A DNA stretch of 64,000 nucleotides, from positions 1,139,157 through 1,203,156 of the forward strand of contig LVKA01000011.1 in the NCBI GenBank assembly GCA_001709035.1, read 5' to 3'. Below are positions 26,375 to 36,676 of this stretch, in pieces. The DNA is from Candidatus Thiodiazotropha endoloripes (GTDB taxonomy: Bacteria > Pseudomonadota > Gammaproteobacteria > Chromatiales > Chromatiaceae). Every line of letters begins with the position of its first letter. Within the stretch, counting starts at the first letter, position 1. The notes beneath the pieces were generated by a model. It saw only the letters and a list, made by a program, of their open reading frames with translations, searched no databases and had not been told where the DNA came from. The translations under genes and the position numbers were made by a program.

Positions 26375-28363
26375 ATGGAAAATATCTATCTGACAATCGT
26401 ATTGGCGCCTCTGGTCGGCGCGATATTGGCCGGTTTCTTTGGCAGTACGTTGGGGCGCAAGGGGTCGCACTGGGTCACCAGTACCGGGGTCGGCATCTCC
26501 GCCTTGCTCTCGCTCTATGTACTGAAAGGCTTTATGTACGATGGCCTGGAGACCTTCAACGGTACGGTCTACACCTGGATGGTGAGCGGTGGACTGAGCA
26601 TGGAGGTGGGCTTTCTGGTCGACCATCTGACGGCGGTGATGATCACTGTGGTCACCTTCGTCTCTTTCTGTGTACATATCTACACCATCGGCTACATGGC
26701 GGATGATGAGCACAACTGGCCAAAGACCAGTCTGGCCGGTAAAAACAGTTATCAGCGCTTCTTCAGCTACATCTCTCTGTTTACCTTCTCCATGTTGATG
26801 TTGGTTATGGCCAACAACTTCATGCAGCTGTTTTTCGGCTGGGAGGCCGTTGGTCTGGTCTCCTATCTGCTGATCGGTTTCTGGTCGGTCAGACCCACGG
26901 CGATCTTCGCCAATCTGAAGGCCTTTCTGGTCAACCGGGTGGGTGATTTCGGTTTCATTCTCGGCATTGCCGCGATTGTCATGTACACCAACAGTCTCGA
27001 TTATGCCGAAGTGTTTGCGTTGGCGCCGGGACTGGTCGATACCCAGGTCCAGATCTGGGGTGACAGCAGCTGGTCACTGATGACCGTGATCGGCATTCTG
27101 CTGTTTATCGGTGCGATGGGTAAATCGGCTCAGGTACCGCTGCATGTCTGGCTGCCCGACTCCATGGAAGGCCCGACCCCGATCTCAGCACTGATCCATG
27201 CGGCCACCATGGTCACCGCCGGTATCTTTATGGTGGCGCGTATGTCACCGCTGTATGAGCTCTCCGAGACAGCCCTCAGTTTCATCCTGGTGATCGGCGC
27301 CACCACCGCCTTCTTCACCGGTCTGATCGGTATTGTGCAGAACGATATCAAACGGGTGGTGGCCTACTCGACCCTGTCGCAGCTGGGTTACATGATGGTG
27401 GCTTTGGGCGCCTCCGCCTATGCCGCCGGCATCTTCCACCTGATGACCCACGCCTTCTTCAAGGCGCTGCTGTTCCTTGCTGCCGGTTCAGTCATCATTG
27501 GCATGCACCATGATCAGGATATCCGCAACATGGGTGGGGTGCGCAAATACATGCCGATCACCTACTGGACCTCATTGCTCGGTTCCCTGGCCCTGATCGG
27601 TTTTCCCGGCTTCTCCGGTTTCTTCTCCAAGGATGCGATTATCGAGGCCGTGCATCACTCAACCATAGCCGGTTCCGGCTATGCCTATTGGCTGGTGCTG
27701 GCCGGTGTGTTTGTCACCGCCCTCTACAGCTTCCGTATGTTCTTCCTGGTGTTCCACGGTGAAGGCCCCCGTGACGAACATGCCAAGGCGCATCTCCATG
27801 AATCACCCAAGGTGGTGACCATACCGCTGATTCTGCTCGCCATCCCCTCGGTGTTCCTTGGTTACCTGACCATTGACGCGATGCTGTTCGGCGACTGGTT
27901 CAAAGATGCACTCTATGTGCTGCCCGAGCACGATACGCTGGCGGCGGTACAGACGATGGTTCACAGTGGCAATGGCATGCTGGCGCATACCTATGCAAGC
28001 TACGCCTTCTATCTGGCGATGGCCGGACTGGCTCTGGCTTTCTATCTCTATATGATGAATCCCGCCCTGGCGGAGAAGATTAAAAATACCCTGGCGCCGC
28101 TACACACGATGCTGGATAAGAAATATTGGTTTGATGAGGTCTACCAAGCCGTGTTTGCCGCAGGCAGCCGGGGTATTGGCAAGTTCCTCTGGCTGGTCGG
28201 TGACCGGGGCCTGATTGACGGATTGGCGGTGAATGGCTCCGCCCATACCGTGGGTTGGCTGGCTTCGATCGTACGCCACGTCCAGACCGGTTACCTCTAT
28301 CACTACGCCATTGCCATGATTCTGGGTCTGCTGCTGTTGCTGACCTGGTTTGTATATCTATAA
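26375..28363 (+). CDS. nuoL: NADH-quinone oxidoreductase subunit L
   Basis: NuoL is the distal antiporter-like proton-pumping subunit with the long lateral helix. Its 662 residues contain the Mrp-type core: LFFGWEAVGLVSYLLIGFW (membrane Glu), GKSAQVPLHVWLPDSMEGPTPISALIHAATMV (key Lys) and KRVVAYSTLSQLGYMMVALG. The C-terminal lateral-helix region ends with GLLLLLTWFVYL. Promoter-free; expression presumably reads through the repeat upstream. Confidence 0.97.
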   Translation: MENIYLTIVLAPLVGAILAGFFGSTLGRKGSHWVTSTGVGISALLSLYVLKGFMYDGLETFNGTVYTWMVSGGLSMEVGFLVDHLTAVMITVVTFVSFCVHIYTIGYMADDEHNWPKTSLAGKNSYQRFFSYISLFTFSMLMLVMANNFMQLFFGWEAVGLVSYLLIGFWSVRPTAIFANLKAFLVNRVGDFGFILGIAAIVMYTNSLDYAEVFALAPGLVDTQVQIWGDSSWSLMTVIGILLFIGAMGKSAQVPLHVWLPDSMEGPTPISALIHAATMVTAGIFMVARMSPLYELSETALSFILVIGATTAFFTGLIGIVQNDIKRVVAYSTLSQLGYMMVALGASAYAAGIFHLMTHAFFKALLFLAAGSVIIGMHHDQDIRNMGGVRKYMPITYWTSLLGSLALIGFPGFSGFFSKDAIIEAVHHSTIAGSGYAYWLVLAGVFVTALYSFRMFFLVFHGEGPRDEHAKAHLHESPKVVTIPLILLAIPSVFLGYLTIDAMLFGDWFKDALYVLPEHDTLAAVQTMVHSGNGMLAHTYASYAFYLAMAGLALAFYLYMMNPALAEKIKNTLAPLHTMLDKKYWFDEVYQAVFAAGSRGIGKFLWLVGDRGLIDGLAVNGSAHTVGWLASIVRHVQTGYLYHYAIAMILGLLLLLTWFVYL

Positions 28364-28375
28364 AGGACGTTGAGC

Positions 28376-29890
28376 ATGATTGCCGATTGGCCCATCCTAA
28401 GTCTTACGGTCTGGCTGCCCATCGTGGGTGGCTTCATGGTGCTTGCCAGTGGCGACCGGGAAGCGAACGCCACCAAGTGGACCGCCCTGACCATCGCCAT
28501 TCTGACCTTCATTGTCAGCCTGCCTCTCTGGTTCGCGTTCGACAGCGCCACGGCAGATATGCAGTTTGTCGAGCGGGTGCCCTGGGTTCCCGGTTTCGAT
28601 ATCGAGTACTACATGGGTGTGGACGGCATCTCCATGCCGCTGATCATTCTCACCACCTTCATCACCCCGCTGGTTGTGATCGCCGGTTGGGAAGTGATCC
28701 AGTATCGTCCCTCCCAATACATGGCTGCCTTCCTGATCATGGAAGGTGTGATGGTCGGTGTCTTCTCCGCGCTGGACGCGATGCTGTTCTATGTCTTCTG
28801 GGAAGCGATGCTGATTCCCATGTTCCTGATCATCGGGGTCTGGGGTGGACCGAACCGGGTCTACGCCACCATCAAGTTCTTCCTCTATACCTTTTTCGGT
28901 TCGGTGTTCATGCTGGTCGCCCTGATCTACATGTATTTCCAGTCCGGCAGCTTCGATATCCTCGGTTTCCATACCCTCAAGCTTGGGCTGACCGAACAGA
29001 TCCTGATCTTCATCGCCTTCCTGCTCGCGTTTGCGGTGAAAGTGCCGATGTGGCCGGTTCATACCTGGTTGCCTGACGCACACGTGGAAGCGCCCACCGG
29101 TGGGTCGGTGATCCTGGCGGCGATCATGCTGAAGATCGGTGGCTACGGTTTTCTCCGTTTCAGCCTGCCGATCACGCCGGACGCCAGCCATACCCTGGAT
29201 TGGCTGATCATTGGCATGTCATTGATCGCTGTGGTCTACATCGGTTTTGTGGCGCTGATCCAGCAGGACATGAAAAAACTCATCGCCTACTCGTCGATCG
29301 CCCATATGGGTTTTGTCACCCTCGGCTTCTTTATCGTCTTTATCATCAGTCAGAACAGTGATAACAGTGCTGGTGCAGTACTCGGTATCGAGGGAGGCAT
29401 GGTTCAGATGGTATCCCATGGCTTCATCTCTGCCGCCATGTTCCTCTGCGTCGGTGTGCTCTACGATCGTTTGCACAGTCGGGAGATCAAAGATTACGGC
29501 GGGGTGGTGAACACCATGCCGGTATTCGCCGCCTTCATGGTCTTCTTTGCGATGGCCAATGCGGGGCTGCCCGGCACCTCCGGTTTTGTCGGTGAGTTCA
29601 TGGTCATCCTGGCCAGTTTCCAGGCCGACTTCTGGTACGCATTCCTGGCGGCAACCACCTTGATTATCGGCGCCGCCTATACCCTATGGATGGTCAAGCG
29701 GGTGGTCTTCGGTGATGTCACTTCCGATGGTGTGGCTTCGCTTGAGGATATGAACCGACGTGAATTCATTGTCCTGGGCACCCTGGCAGCAGCGGTATTG
29801 TTGCTGGGTTTGTGGCCCGCACCCCTGGTTGAAGTGATGGACGCCTCTGTCAACAACCTGCTGCAGCATATAGCTGTGTCCAAGTTATAA
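28376..29890 (+). CDS. nuoM: NADH-quinone oxidoreductase subunit M
   Basis: NuoM is the second antiporter-like pump subunit. Signatures: FYVFWEAMLIPMFLIIGVWGG (membrane Glu), FAVKVPMWPVHTWLPDAHVEAPTGGSVILA (Lys) and KKLIAYSSIAHMGFV. The ATG at 28376 follows AAAGGA with good spacing; the TTG six bases earlier is less likely. It is 504 residues long and is 12 bp after nuoL. Confidence 0.97.
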   Translation: MIADWPILSLTVWLPIVGGFMVLASGDREANATKWTALTIAILTFIVSLPLWFAFDSATADMQFVERVPWVPGFDIEYYMGVDGISMPLIILTTFITPLVVIAGWEVIQYRPSQYMAAFLIMEGVMVGVFSALDAMLFYVFWEAMLIPMFLIIGVWGGPNRVYATIKFFLYTFFGSVFMLVALIYMYFQSGSFDILGFHTLKLGLTEQILIFIAFLLAFAVKVPMWPVHTWLPDAHVEAPTGGSVILAAIMLKIGGYGFLRFSLPITPDASHTLDWLIIGMSLIAVVYIGFVALIQQDMKKLIAYSSIAHMGFVTLGFFIVFIISQNSDNSAGAVLGIEGGMVQMVSHGFISAAMFLCVGVLYDRLHSREIKDYGGVVNTMPVFAAFMVFFAMANAGLPGTSGFVGEFMVILASFQADFWYAFLAATTLIIGAAYTLWMVKRVVFGDVTSDGVASLEDMNRREFIVLGTLAAAVLLLGLWPAPLVEVMDASVNNLLQHIAVSKL

Positions 29891-29920
29891 CCTGACGGAG
29901 CCTGACTCGGTAGCGAAATC

Positions 29921-31369
29921 ATGCAATTCGATGCAACACAACTGATCCCGGTCTTACCGGAAATTTCCTTGCTGACCCTGGCCTGTTTGGTCCTGTTGGT
30001 TGATCTTTTCATCCGTGAAGAGCAACGCATCGCCAGCTATGTCATCACCCAGGTGGGTCTGCTGGTCACCGTGGCGGTCACCCTGGCCGTGGCCAGTTCC
30101 GAGACCCAGATTCTGTTCGATGGCAGCTACATCCGGGATCCCATGAGCGATCTGCTGAAGGTTGGAGTGCTGCTGGTTACGTTTATCTCCTTTCTCTATG
30201 CCAAGGACTATCTGATCCAACGGGATCTGTTCAAGGGAGAGTTCTACACCCTCGGCCTGTTTGCGGTTCTGGGTATGACAGTGATGATCTCCGCCAACAG
30301 TTTTCTCACCATCTATCTTGGCTTGGAGCTGCTGGCTCTCTGTCTGTATGCCCTGGTCGCCTTCAATCGTGATTCTCCCGAGGGTGCTGAGGCGGGCATG
30401 AAGTACTTTGTGCTGGGTGCACTGGCCTCGGGTATGCTGCTCTACGGCATATCCATGATCTACGGCACCACCGGCACGCTGCAGTTCGATGAGCTGGCAA
30501 AAGTTGTGAGCAAGGGGGACATGAACGAGATCGTGATGATCTTCGGTATCGTCTTTCTGGTAATCGGCTTGGCCTTCAAGCTGGGTGCAGTACCTTTTCA
30601 TATGTGGGTGCCCGATGTCTACCACGGTGCACCGACCGCAGTGGTCGCGTTTCTTGCCAGTGCCCCGAAAATCGCCGCCTTCGCTCTGGCGATGCGCTTA
30701 CTGGTGGATGGCCTGGCTGAGCTGAATGGTGGCTGGCAGGGCTGGCAGGGGATGCTGATCATCCTGGCGGTGCTCTCCATGGGTGTGGGTAATCTGATTG
30801 CCATCGCGCAGACCAACATCAAACGTATGCTGGCCTACTCAACCATATCCCACGTGGGTTTCATCATGCTGGGCATCCTTGCAGGGACCAAAGAGGGCTA
30901 TACCGCAGCCATGTTCTACACCCTGGTCTACGCACTGATGTCGGCTGGTGCCTTCGGTATCATCATTGCCCTCAGCCGCAAAGGCTTCGAGGCTGAGAAT
31001 CTGGATGATATGAAGGGCCTGAATCAGCGTAATCCCTGGTTTGCCGGAATGATGCTGCTGCTGATGTTCTCCATGGCCGGCGTACCCCCTACCGTGGGCT
31101 TTTTCGCCAAACTGTTCGTTCTCGATGCGGTTGTTTCGGTAGACCTGACCTGGCTGGCCCTGGTCGGTGTGGCCTTCTCGATCATCGGCGCCTTCTACTA
31201 CATCCGTGTGGTCAAGCTGATCTATTTCGATCAGCCAGAGGATGAAACACCGCTCTCAATCGGGGTGGACACTCAGGTGATGCTCTCCATCAATGGTCTC
31301 TCCATGCTGGTGCTGGGACTTTTCCCCGCAGGCCTGCTGTCTCTCTGTGCTGCAGCGATAGGCAGCTGA
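29921..31369 (+). CDS. nuoN: NADH-quinone oxidoreductase subunit N
   Basis: NuoN is the third antiporter-like pump subunit and the last gene of the operon. Its 482 residues show YLGLELLALCLYALVAFNRD, FKLGAVPFHMWVPDVYHGAPTAVVAFL and KRMLAYSTISHVGFIMLG. The complete set of subunits A-N (C and D unfused) is thus present in canonical order. Confidence 0.97.
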   Translation: MQFDATQLIPVLPEISLLTLACLVLLVDLFIREEQRIASYVITQVGLLVTVAVTLAVASSETQILFDGSYIRDPMSDLLKVGVLLVTFISFLYAKDYLIQRDLFKGEFYTLGLFAVLGMTVMISANSFLTIYLGLELLALCLYALVAFNRDSPEGAEAGMKYFVLGALASGMLLYGISMIYGTTGTLQFDELAKVVSKGDMNEIVMIFGIVFLVIGLAFKLGAVPFHMWVPDVYHGAPTAVVAFLASAPKIAAFALAMRLLVDGLAELNGGWQGWQGMLIILAVLSMGVGNLIAIAQTNIKRMLAYSTISHVGFIMLGILAGTKEGYTAAMFYTLVYALMSAGAFGIIIALSRKGFEAENLDDMKGLNQRNPWFAGMMLLLMFSMAGVPPTVGFFAKLFVLDAVVSVDLTWLALVGVAFSIIGAFYYIRVVKLIYFDQPEDETPLSIGVDTQVMLSINGLSMLVLGLFPAGLLSLCAAAIGS

Positions 31370-31392
31370 CCCCAGCTTCTGGCCAGTTGATT

Positions 31393-31419
31393 CGAGGTGA
31401 TTCATCCTGGGTCACCTCG
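31393..31419 (+). terminator. Hairpin after nuoN
   Basis: CGAGGTGA pairs with TCACCTCG (8 bp, ~11-base loop) 24 bases after nuoN; no immediate T-run, so termination here is possible but not certain. A T-rich stretch follows ~30 bases later. Confidence 0.4.
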
Positions 31420-31552
31420 CAAATCCCTCAAGGGTAGATCTGTTTAGGCTTTTTTTTCCAGTTTTTTCTGTCTGAAAAAGCGTTGAAATTTCTGCCTTTC
31501 CGGGCTGTCTAATCTAATGTTTCAAATCTTTTAAAATTTTTTTATAAAGGGC

Positions 31553-31581
31553 TTGTCATCCAGGTCCATCACAGGTAGTAT
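31553..31581 (+). promoter_or_regulatory. Promoter of the initiator tRNA gene
   Basis: TTGTCA (31553-31558) and TAGTAT (31576-31581) are separated by 17 bases, with the tRNA starting 13 bases after the -10 box. Confidence 0.75.
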
Positions 31582-31593
31582 TCCCCACCTTGA

Positions 31594-31670
<77 letters not shown>

Positions 31671-31677
31671 ACAATTG

Positions 31678-31729
31678 AAAAGGCCTGAAATACGCTAGCT
31701 ATAGTGGTGTTTCGGGCCTTTTTCTTTTC
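31678..31729 (+). terminator. Terminator of tRNA-fMet
   Basis: AAAAGGCCTGAAA pairs with TTTCGGGCCTTTT (one G-T wobble) around a 19-base loop and runs into TTTTTCTTTT. From here to 32199 (~470 bp) no gene or clear element is seen. Confidence 0.85.
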
Positions 31730-32199
31730 AGTCGAAATCACACCCATCTGCTGTTTTTCGTCGGCTCTTCCAGGTGCCGGTTTTCCCAGTATTCAGTGGA
31801 GCCAAACAGCTCTGGTGATATGAGAAAGCCAATCACACAGTTTTTCTGAGACATTGAAGTGGTGGAACCCGGTCTTCTTTATGAAACACCTGGGTGCCAG
31901 AAATTGACACGCATTGATCCGATCGATTTCGCGATAGCGTTAGTTTGAAAGTACGACGCACGATCGTCAGATAATCGGGGAACGCCTCTTTTCATTTGAG
32001 TGGGTAAGCGGGAAAAGTCACCTTTGGAAAATGATGATTGGAAAAAAGTGACTCACTTTGTTTTCTTGATTAACCGGCACACAGGTCCCCTGAATATCTT
32101 ATGTTTCAGTCGCTGACAAGATATTAGGGGATACAGTTTGTTTTTTATCCAGGCAGATGGCCAAGTACAACACTCCTCTTGCTCATCAGACGCTTTTCA

Positions 32200-34473
32200 T
32201 CAGTGAACCGTCCCGCCCACGGGGATTGATAACGGACTGTTTATTGCATTATCCGAGACGATCGAAAAGCTTCCACTGAGATTGCCAGGACCACTCACAT
32301 TACAATTGAATCGAAGTGATACGGTGGATGGAGCTATGCCGCTTGCAGGCGCTACATCCAGCCATGGGATAGTATGCTCAATCCTCCAGGTCAAAGTGCC
32401 ATCGCCACTGTTGCCGATATTGAGTTGACCAATCTCCTGGGGACAGGGTGACTCACCGATGTAGTGATCAAATATGAAGGCAGTCTGTTCGACTACGTCA
32501 ATTTCAGGGTTAGTTGTCGGTGGTGGTGGTTCTGTAACTTCCTCTTCCTCTTCCGGCGGGGGGTCCTCTATTACCGTGTCTTCACAGACTACTTCAATAT
32601 TGACACGTCGATGAATACCGCCAGCCTGTACTGAAATGGCATCGGCCGAGCCTGCTTCTGATGGTGCTGTGTAGGTTATTGATCGTTGAAAGATAAAATT
32701 GTCTACGCCATCTTTGTAGTGTTTTACGACCAACGGGTTGGCACGTTCGTTTGCGGGTATTTCCCGCTCATTCTCAACGCCGTCCCCATTGAGTTTTGCT
32801 GAGCCGCCGATATTCCGTTCAAAGTGGATGACCGATTCGTTTCTGCAGGTGTTGTTGTACATATAGAGTGTTTTCTCTTGCCCGCAGGCAACAACGATAT
32901 TTTCAACATATAACGAACCTGTTTGTGGACGGGTATTCTCTTGGTATCGTGCGGAACGTTGAATGATGCTTGGTGCAGTTTCAGACAGATAAAGGCCTCG
33001 TTGTTCGGTGTCATAGTCAATCCATTGACAGTTCCTTTTCTTATGATTGTCATGACATCCGATTGGTTCATACAACTCATCGATACTATCCGAGAATATG
33101 CGTAAGATTTCGACAGCTCGATAGGCGAAATCTCCCCGCTCATTAGTACAGCAGTTGTGCAGTACCGATTCATGGCAGGTAGAGCCAAGGTAGACTTGGA
33201 CTTCGGTCACTGAATCGGTTTGTGGTTCAGCGTCAGGACCGGCGAGTGGGCCATCATAGTCCAAGCAACAGGGATACGTATTGTAATCCTCCTTGCAATT
33301 TCCTGAGACACCCTCATCGCCTTGTTCTTCGAACGGCCGTATCGGAGGTAAATGGATATGCCCATGATTGATATGATGTACTGCACCGCCTTTCTCAGCG
33401 ATGGCTGGGTTATGACAAACGTCACCATCCATACCGCATGGTCTCGGGAAAGTACCCTTGATGTCGATTACTGCCGGGTTTGAGGCATCGGTGCTCAACT
33501 TGTGCAGTGGAAAGGTAAATAACGGCTTTTCATCTGTTACTTCTCTAACGACAACCGCCAGGCCGGAGCCTGGGTCTGTTACTGGATCTAAGGTAAAGAA
33601 GCCGTCAGGATCGATCATAACCTTCTGGTTCTGTGTCACAATCCAATTGCCCTTTTGAGGTATGGGGCCAAATACAATCGTATTGGGATCATCTTCAGAT
33701 ACTTCCAAAAGCGTTGAATCCAGAAGAGCAGGGTCATCCATGATCGCCTGAACTTCTTCCTCTGTGGCCAGTTTTTTGACTAGGCTCAGAGTCAATTGGC
33801 CATATAACGGCATATCCAGCGGAATGGAACAAGCGTCACCCAGGCCATCCTGATCTGTATCTTCCTGGTCTGGATTTGATTCATAGGGGCAGTTATCGCT
33901 TTCATTATCGATGCTGTCGTTATCAATGTCTTGGTTGGAGAGTAATACAGATAGATTGAAATCTGCATCCATTCCATCTGCGACACCATCCCCATCCCGG
34001 TCTTGATAGAGCAACGGGTTTCGTTGCAGAAGCGCTATATCCTGGTCAGGCAACAGAAGGACGTTGCCGATATCTTCATTTGCACCCAGTGGAAGTTGGA
34101 ATCGATCGATGAACTCCTCCAGAGTTCCACCCTGACTGATACGAGGATTCTCGTAGATCACTACGCCAACATCGCTTTCTGAAGCATCAACAAATTTGAG
34201 AGAGACTGGTGTCTCTGCTGGAATATCAACGGTAAAATCGCATCCCTGTGCGATCTCGACTTGCGAAACCGTATCACCATCCTGCAAAACCAAAATCTTA
34301 ACAGCCGTACTGGGACAGATAGTGGAAGATTCATCTGAATCAGCGTTGGTAATCAATTGGCCCGATATTGTTGTGCTGGGTTCACTTTCATCCGAATCGG
34401 AATGATTGCACCCAGCCAGGATTGCAAAGATAATTAGAAGTATTGGGAAGTAGAGTAGTTTTATATTAGACAT
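32200..34473 (-). CDS. Large lipoprotein with thrombospondin type 3-like calcium repeats
   Basis: A 757-residue secreted lipoprotein of unknown role. The signal peptide ends in the lipobox LAGC (Cys22). After a beta-rich region, residues ~155-215 hold thrombospondin type 3-like Asp-rich repeats (DRDGDGVADGMDAD, DNDSIDNESDNCPYESNPDQ, EDTDQDGLGDAC), which bind calcium in other proteins. The middle (~330-560) is rich in Cys and His pairs, including a CCLDY and a HESVLHNCC segment. A Pro/Glu linker (~650) precedes a C-terminal Ig-like or BACON-like domain (LNIGNSGDGTLTWRI, WLDVAPASG). It stands alone, with gaps of over 500 bp on both sides of its minus-strand gene. Confidence 0.85.
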   Translation of the reverse strand: MSNIKLLYFPILLIIFAILAGCNHSDSDESEPSTTISGQLITNADSDESSTICPSTAVKILVLQDGDTVSQVEIAQGCDFTVDIPAETPVSLKFVDASESDVGVVIYENPRISQGGTLEEFIDRFQLPLGANEDIGNVLLLPDQDIALLQRNPLLYQDRDGDGVADGMDADFNLSVLLSNQDIDNDSIDNESDNCPYESNPDQEDTDQDGLGDACSIPLDMPLYGQLTLSLVKKLATEEEVQAIMDDPALLDSTLLEVSEDDPNTIVFGPIPQKGNWIVTQNQKVMIDPDGFFTLDPVTDPGSGLAVVVREVTDEKPLFTFPLHKLSTDASNPAVIDIKGTFPRPCGMDGDVCHNPAIAEKGGAVHHINHGHIHLPPIRPFEEQGDEGVSGNCKEDYNTYPCCLDYDGPLAGPDAEPQTDSVTEVQVYLGSTCHESVLHNCCTNERGDFAYRAVEILRIFSDSIDELYEPIGCHDNHKKRNCQWIDYDTEQRGLYLSETAPSIIQRSARYQENTRPQTGSLYVENIVVACGQEKTLYMYNNTCRNESVIHFERNIGGSAKLNGDGVENEREIPANERANPLVVKHYKDGVDNFIFQRSITYTAPSEAGSADAISVQAGGIHRRVNIEVVCEDTVIEDPPPEEEEEVTEPPPPTTNPEIDVVEQTAFIFDHYIGESPCPQEIGQLNIGNSGDGTLTWRIEHTIPWLDVAPASGIAPSTVSLRFNCNVSGPGNLSGSFSIVSDNAINSPLSIPVGGTVH

Positions 34474-34944
34474 TGTATGATGTGTTGGATTTATAAAGTA
34501 GAGCTCAAAGGTGGATCCAAAACAGCCATAACCCCCCTCAATGCGGTTGTTTTCAAAACCATAATTTATACTTTAGATTAGGATGGCGGGTAACGGAAGT
34601 TAAATAATTACGTAGTTATAATGATGTTATCGACTATAACTCGATTGATAAAAGAATCTCCTGGGATACGAATTAACCCGGACATCCACCATTTTATTTG
34701 ATTATTCAGATTGAGGTTCTTTGATCTTTGATATTGAGTGAAGCACAGAATTCACCTGATATCGGTAAAGGTTATCCAATAGGCCAGATAGGAATCAATG
34801 GTGTTACTTCAGTTGTTCTTCATCGCACTTGATTAGTCAGTGGCGCCAAATACAACCCGGAAGACATGTAAAAGGGTAGGTCACTTTATGCCTTTCCAGG
34901 GTTGTGTGAGCAATAAGATTAACTATCGGGATATGCAAATAGCA

Positions 34945-34978
34945 TAGGGCCTATTGGATTAGTGTTAACAGGCCCTAG
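34945..34978. repeat. Dispersed palindromic repeat, copy A
   Basis: TAGGGCCTATTGGATTAGTG continuing into TTAACAGGCCCTAG has complementary ends (AGGGCCT/AGGCCCT). Its reverse complement recurs with a few changes at 52832-52864. The remaining 34474-35031 gap is AT-rich and shows no gene. Confidence 0.6.
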
Positions 34979-35031
34979 TTGAAATGATCAGAGTCCTCTG
35001 CTTCATTTTTTGCCGGTAGTACGAAAAGATT

Positions 35032-36615
35032 TTAGACTTGATTATGTTGGATGAACTGAACCGGCTGCCCAGCCATTTTGATTTCAAACTGGTTTTGCAA
35101 TCTTTTCGAGCTCAGTTTGACTGCAAAGAAGGTACTCTCCTGATCCCGGTTGGCCAGTTCCTTGGTGATTGCTTCTGTAGCTGACAGATCAAGGTAAGTG
35201 ACAACACTGAGGTCTAGAACGACACTCTCATGACGGTGCTCTTTGAGTATCTGACTGAGTTGGTCGATCGATGCATAGAACAAGTGGCCCTCTACGCGAA
35301 TTCTGACCGAGACACTCTCCCGTTCGGCTATAAGTTCAAGGCTCGAGGCGGAGATCACAAACAGCAAAACAGATAACACCAATGCGACGACCAATCCGGT
35401 CTGTAATCCAAGGAAAAGAATACAGAACAGCGTTGTTGCGAATACAGCCAATTCTCCTCGCCAGTTGAACAAGCGTTTGATCTCATCTGTCTTGATCATA
35501 CCAATACCTACCAACATCAACGTGCCGGATATGGCAGGCATTGGCAGGTAGGTCAGCACAGGGCCAAGCAGCAAGATCAGAACCAGTACGATGCCAGCTG
35601 AGACTATGCCGGTTAGAGGTGTCTCAGCATGCAGCGATTGATTGACTTGGGTACGATTGAAACTTCCGGATCCTGCAAAACTTGAAAAAAACGGGGCAAG
35701 TAGATTAGCTATGCCTTGAGCAAACACCTCTTTATCCGGTTGTATTGGTTGGTCCGTATCATTACGCAGTTGTTTGACGATTACCATCGATTGAGCTAAA
35801 CCGATCAGTGCGATGATCAATGCGTCGGGTAACATGGCCAGACCGGTAATCAGGTAGTCTGTCCCCATAGGGGGATGTGAAACAGGTAATGGGTTGATCG
35901 GCAAATGTCCCAGTAATTCAAGTTCCATCTCCACCTGGGAATAGTATGCCATCAGCACCAAGCCATAGAGATAACCGGCCGTGATGGCGATTAGAATGAC
36001 ATACCGGGTCTTATAGTGGCGCGCTATCATACCGGCAATTACGGTGGTCGCACCGATGGTAAAGCTGAAAGGATTGATTAAACTTTCTGCATCATCAAAT
36101 AGAAAATAGAGTTTATGGTAGAAAAAATGGGTATCCGAGGATGACAGACCAAAGATACCATCAAGTGATGATAGTATTAGAATGAATCCCACCCCGGTAG
36201 TGATGCCGGTAATTGCTGCAGGACTCAGGTACATAAAAAACCGCCCACCCCGCAACAACCAGATGGTAAGTTGTATCAAGCCAACCATGAAGCTGAGTAG
36301 TAAAACATACTCAATGTAGAGTGGGCTTCCCCGTCCGGCAAAGGGAGCGACCGCGACACCGATCAGAATCGCAACGGCTGTATTGGGTCCACCCAGCATG
36401 GAACTGGTACCAAAGAGACTCGCAAAGAGCGTTACAAAAATTGCTGTGTATATACCGTACTCAGGAGGAAGTCCGGCGAGATAGGCAAAGGTGATCCCTT
36501 GAGGTATTACCAGAATGGCGCCGATCAGCGCTGCAAACAATTCACTTCTGATACTTAAGCCAGGAGAGTGACTGGGACGCCATGGTGTTATATCCGTTAG
36601 CAGGTTTAATGCCAT
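35032..36615 (-). CDS. SulP-family anion transporter with STAS domain (1)
   Basis: A 527-residue inner-membrane permease of the SulP/SLC26 family, which carry sulfate, bicarbonate or other anions. About 12-14 membrane segments follow an N-terminal amphipathic stretch. Family marks are GAILVIPQGITFAYLAGLPPEYGIY, the GPNTAVAIL motif and the NQSLHAETPLTG loop. The C-terminal STAS domain (~residues 425-520) has the expected VVLDLSVVTYLDLSATEAI. Substrate cannot be told from sequence. It lies on the same strand as, and just downstream of, the diheme cytochrome gene. It is not closely similar to the second SulP protein at 50884. Confidence 0.9.
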   Translation of the reverse strand: MALNLLTDITPWRPSHSPGLSIRSELFAALIGAILVIPQGITFAYLAGLPPEYGIYTAIFVTLFASLFGTSSMLGGPNTAVAILIGVAVAPFAGRGSPLYIEYVLLLSFMVGLIQLTIWLLRGGRFFMYLSPAAITGITTGVGFILILSSLDGIFGLSSSDTHFFYHKLYFLFDDAESLINPFSFTIGATTVIAGMIARHYKTRYVILIAITAGYLYGLVLMAYYSQVEMELELLGHLPINPLPVSHPPMGTDYLITGLAMLPDALIIALIGLAQSMVIVKQLRNDTDQPIQPDKEVFAQGIANLLAPFFSSFAGSGSFNRTQVNQSLHAETPLTGIVSAGIVLVLILLLGPVLTYLPMPAISGTLMLVGIGMIKTDEIKRLFNWRGELAVFATTLFCILFLGLQTGLVVALVLSVLLFVISASSLELIAERESVSVRIRVEGHLFYASIDQLSQILKEHRHESVVLDLSVVTYLDLSATEAITKELANRDQESTFFAVKLSSKRLQNQFEIKMAGQPVQFIQHNQV

Positions 36616-36676
36616 GGCAATATGACTTTTAGCCTCCTGGCCAACCTCAAACGTCTATACCCTCCATGGTAAATAT

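Noticed and set aside
28255..29076. 273-codon frame across the nuoL-nuoM junction
   Set aside because: Alternate-frame shadow of two certain genes, with Arg/His/Pro-rich nonsense composition.
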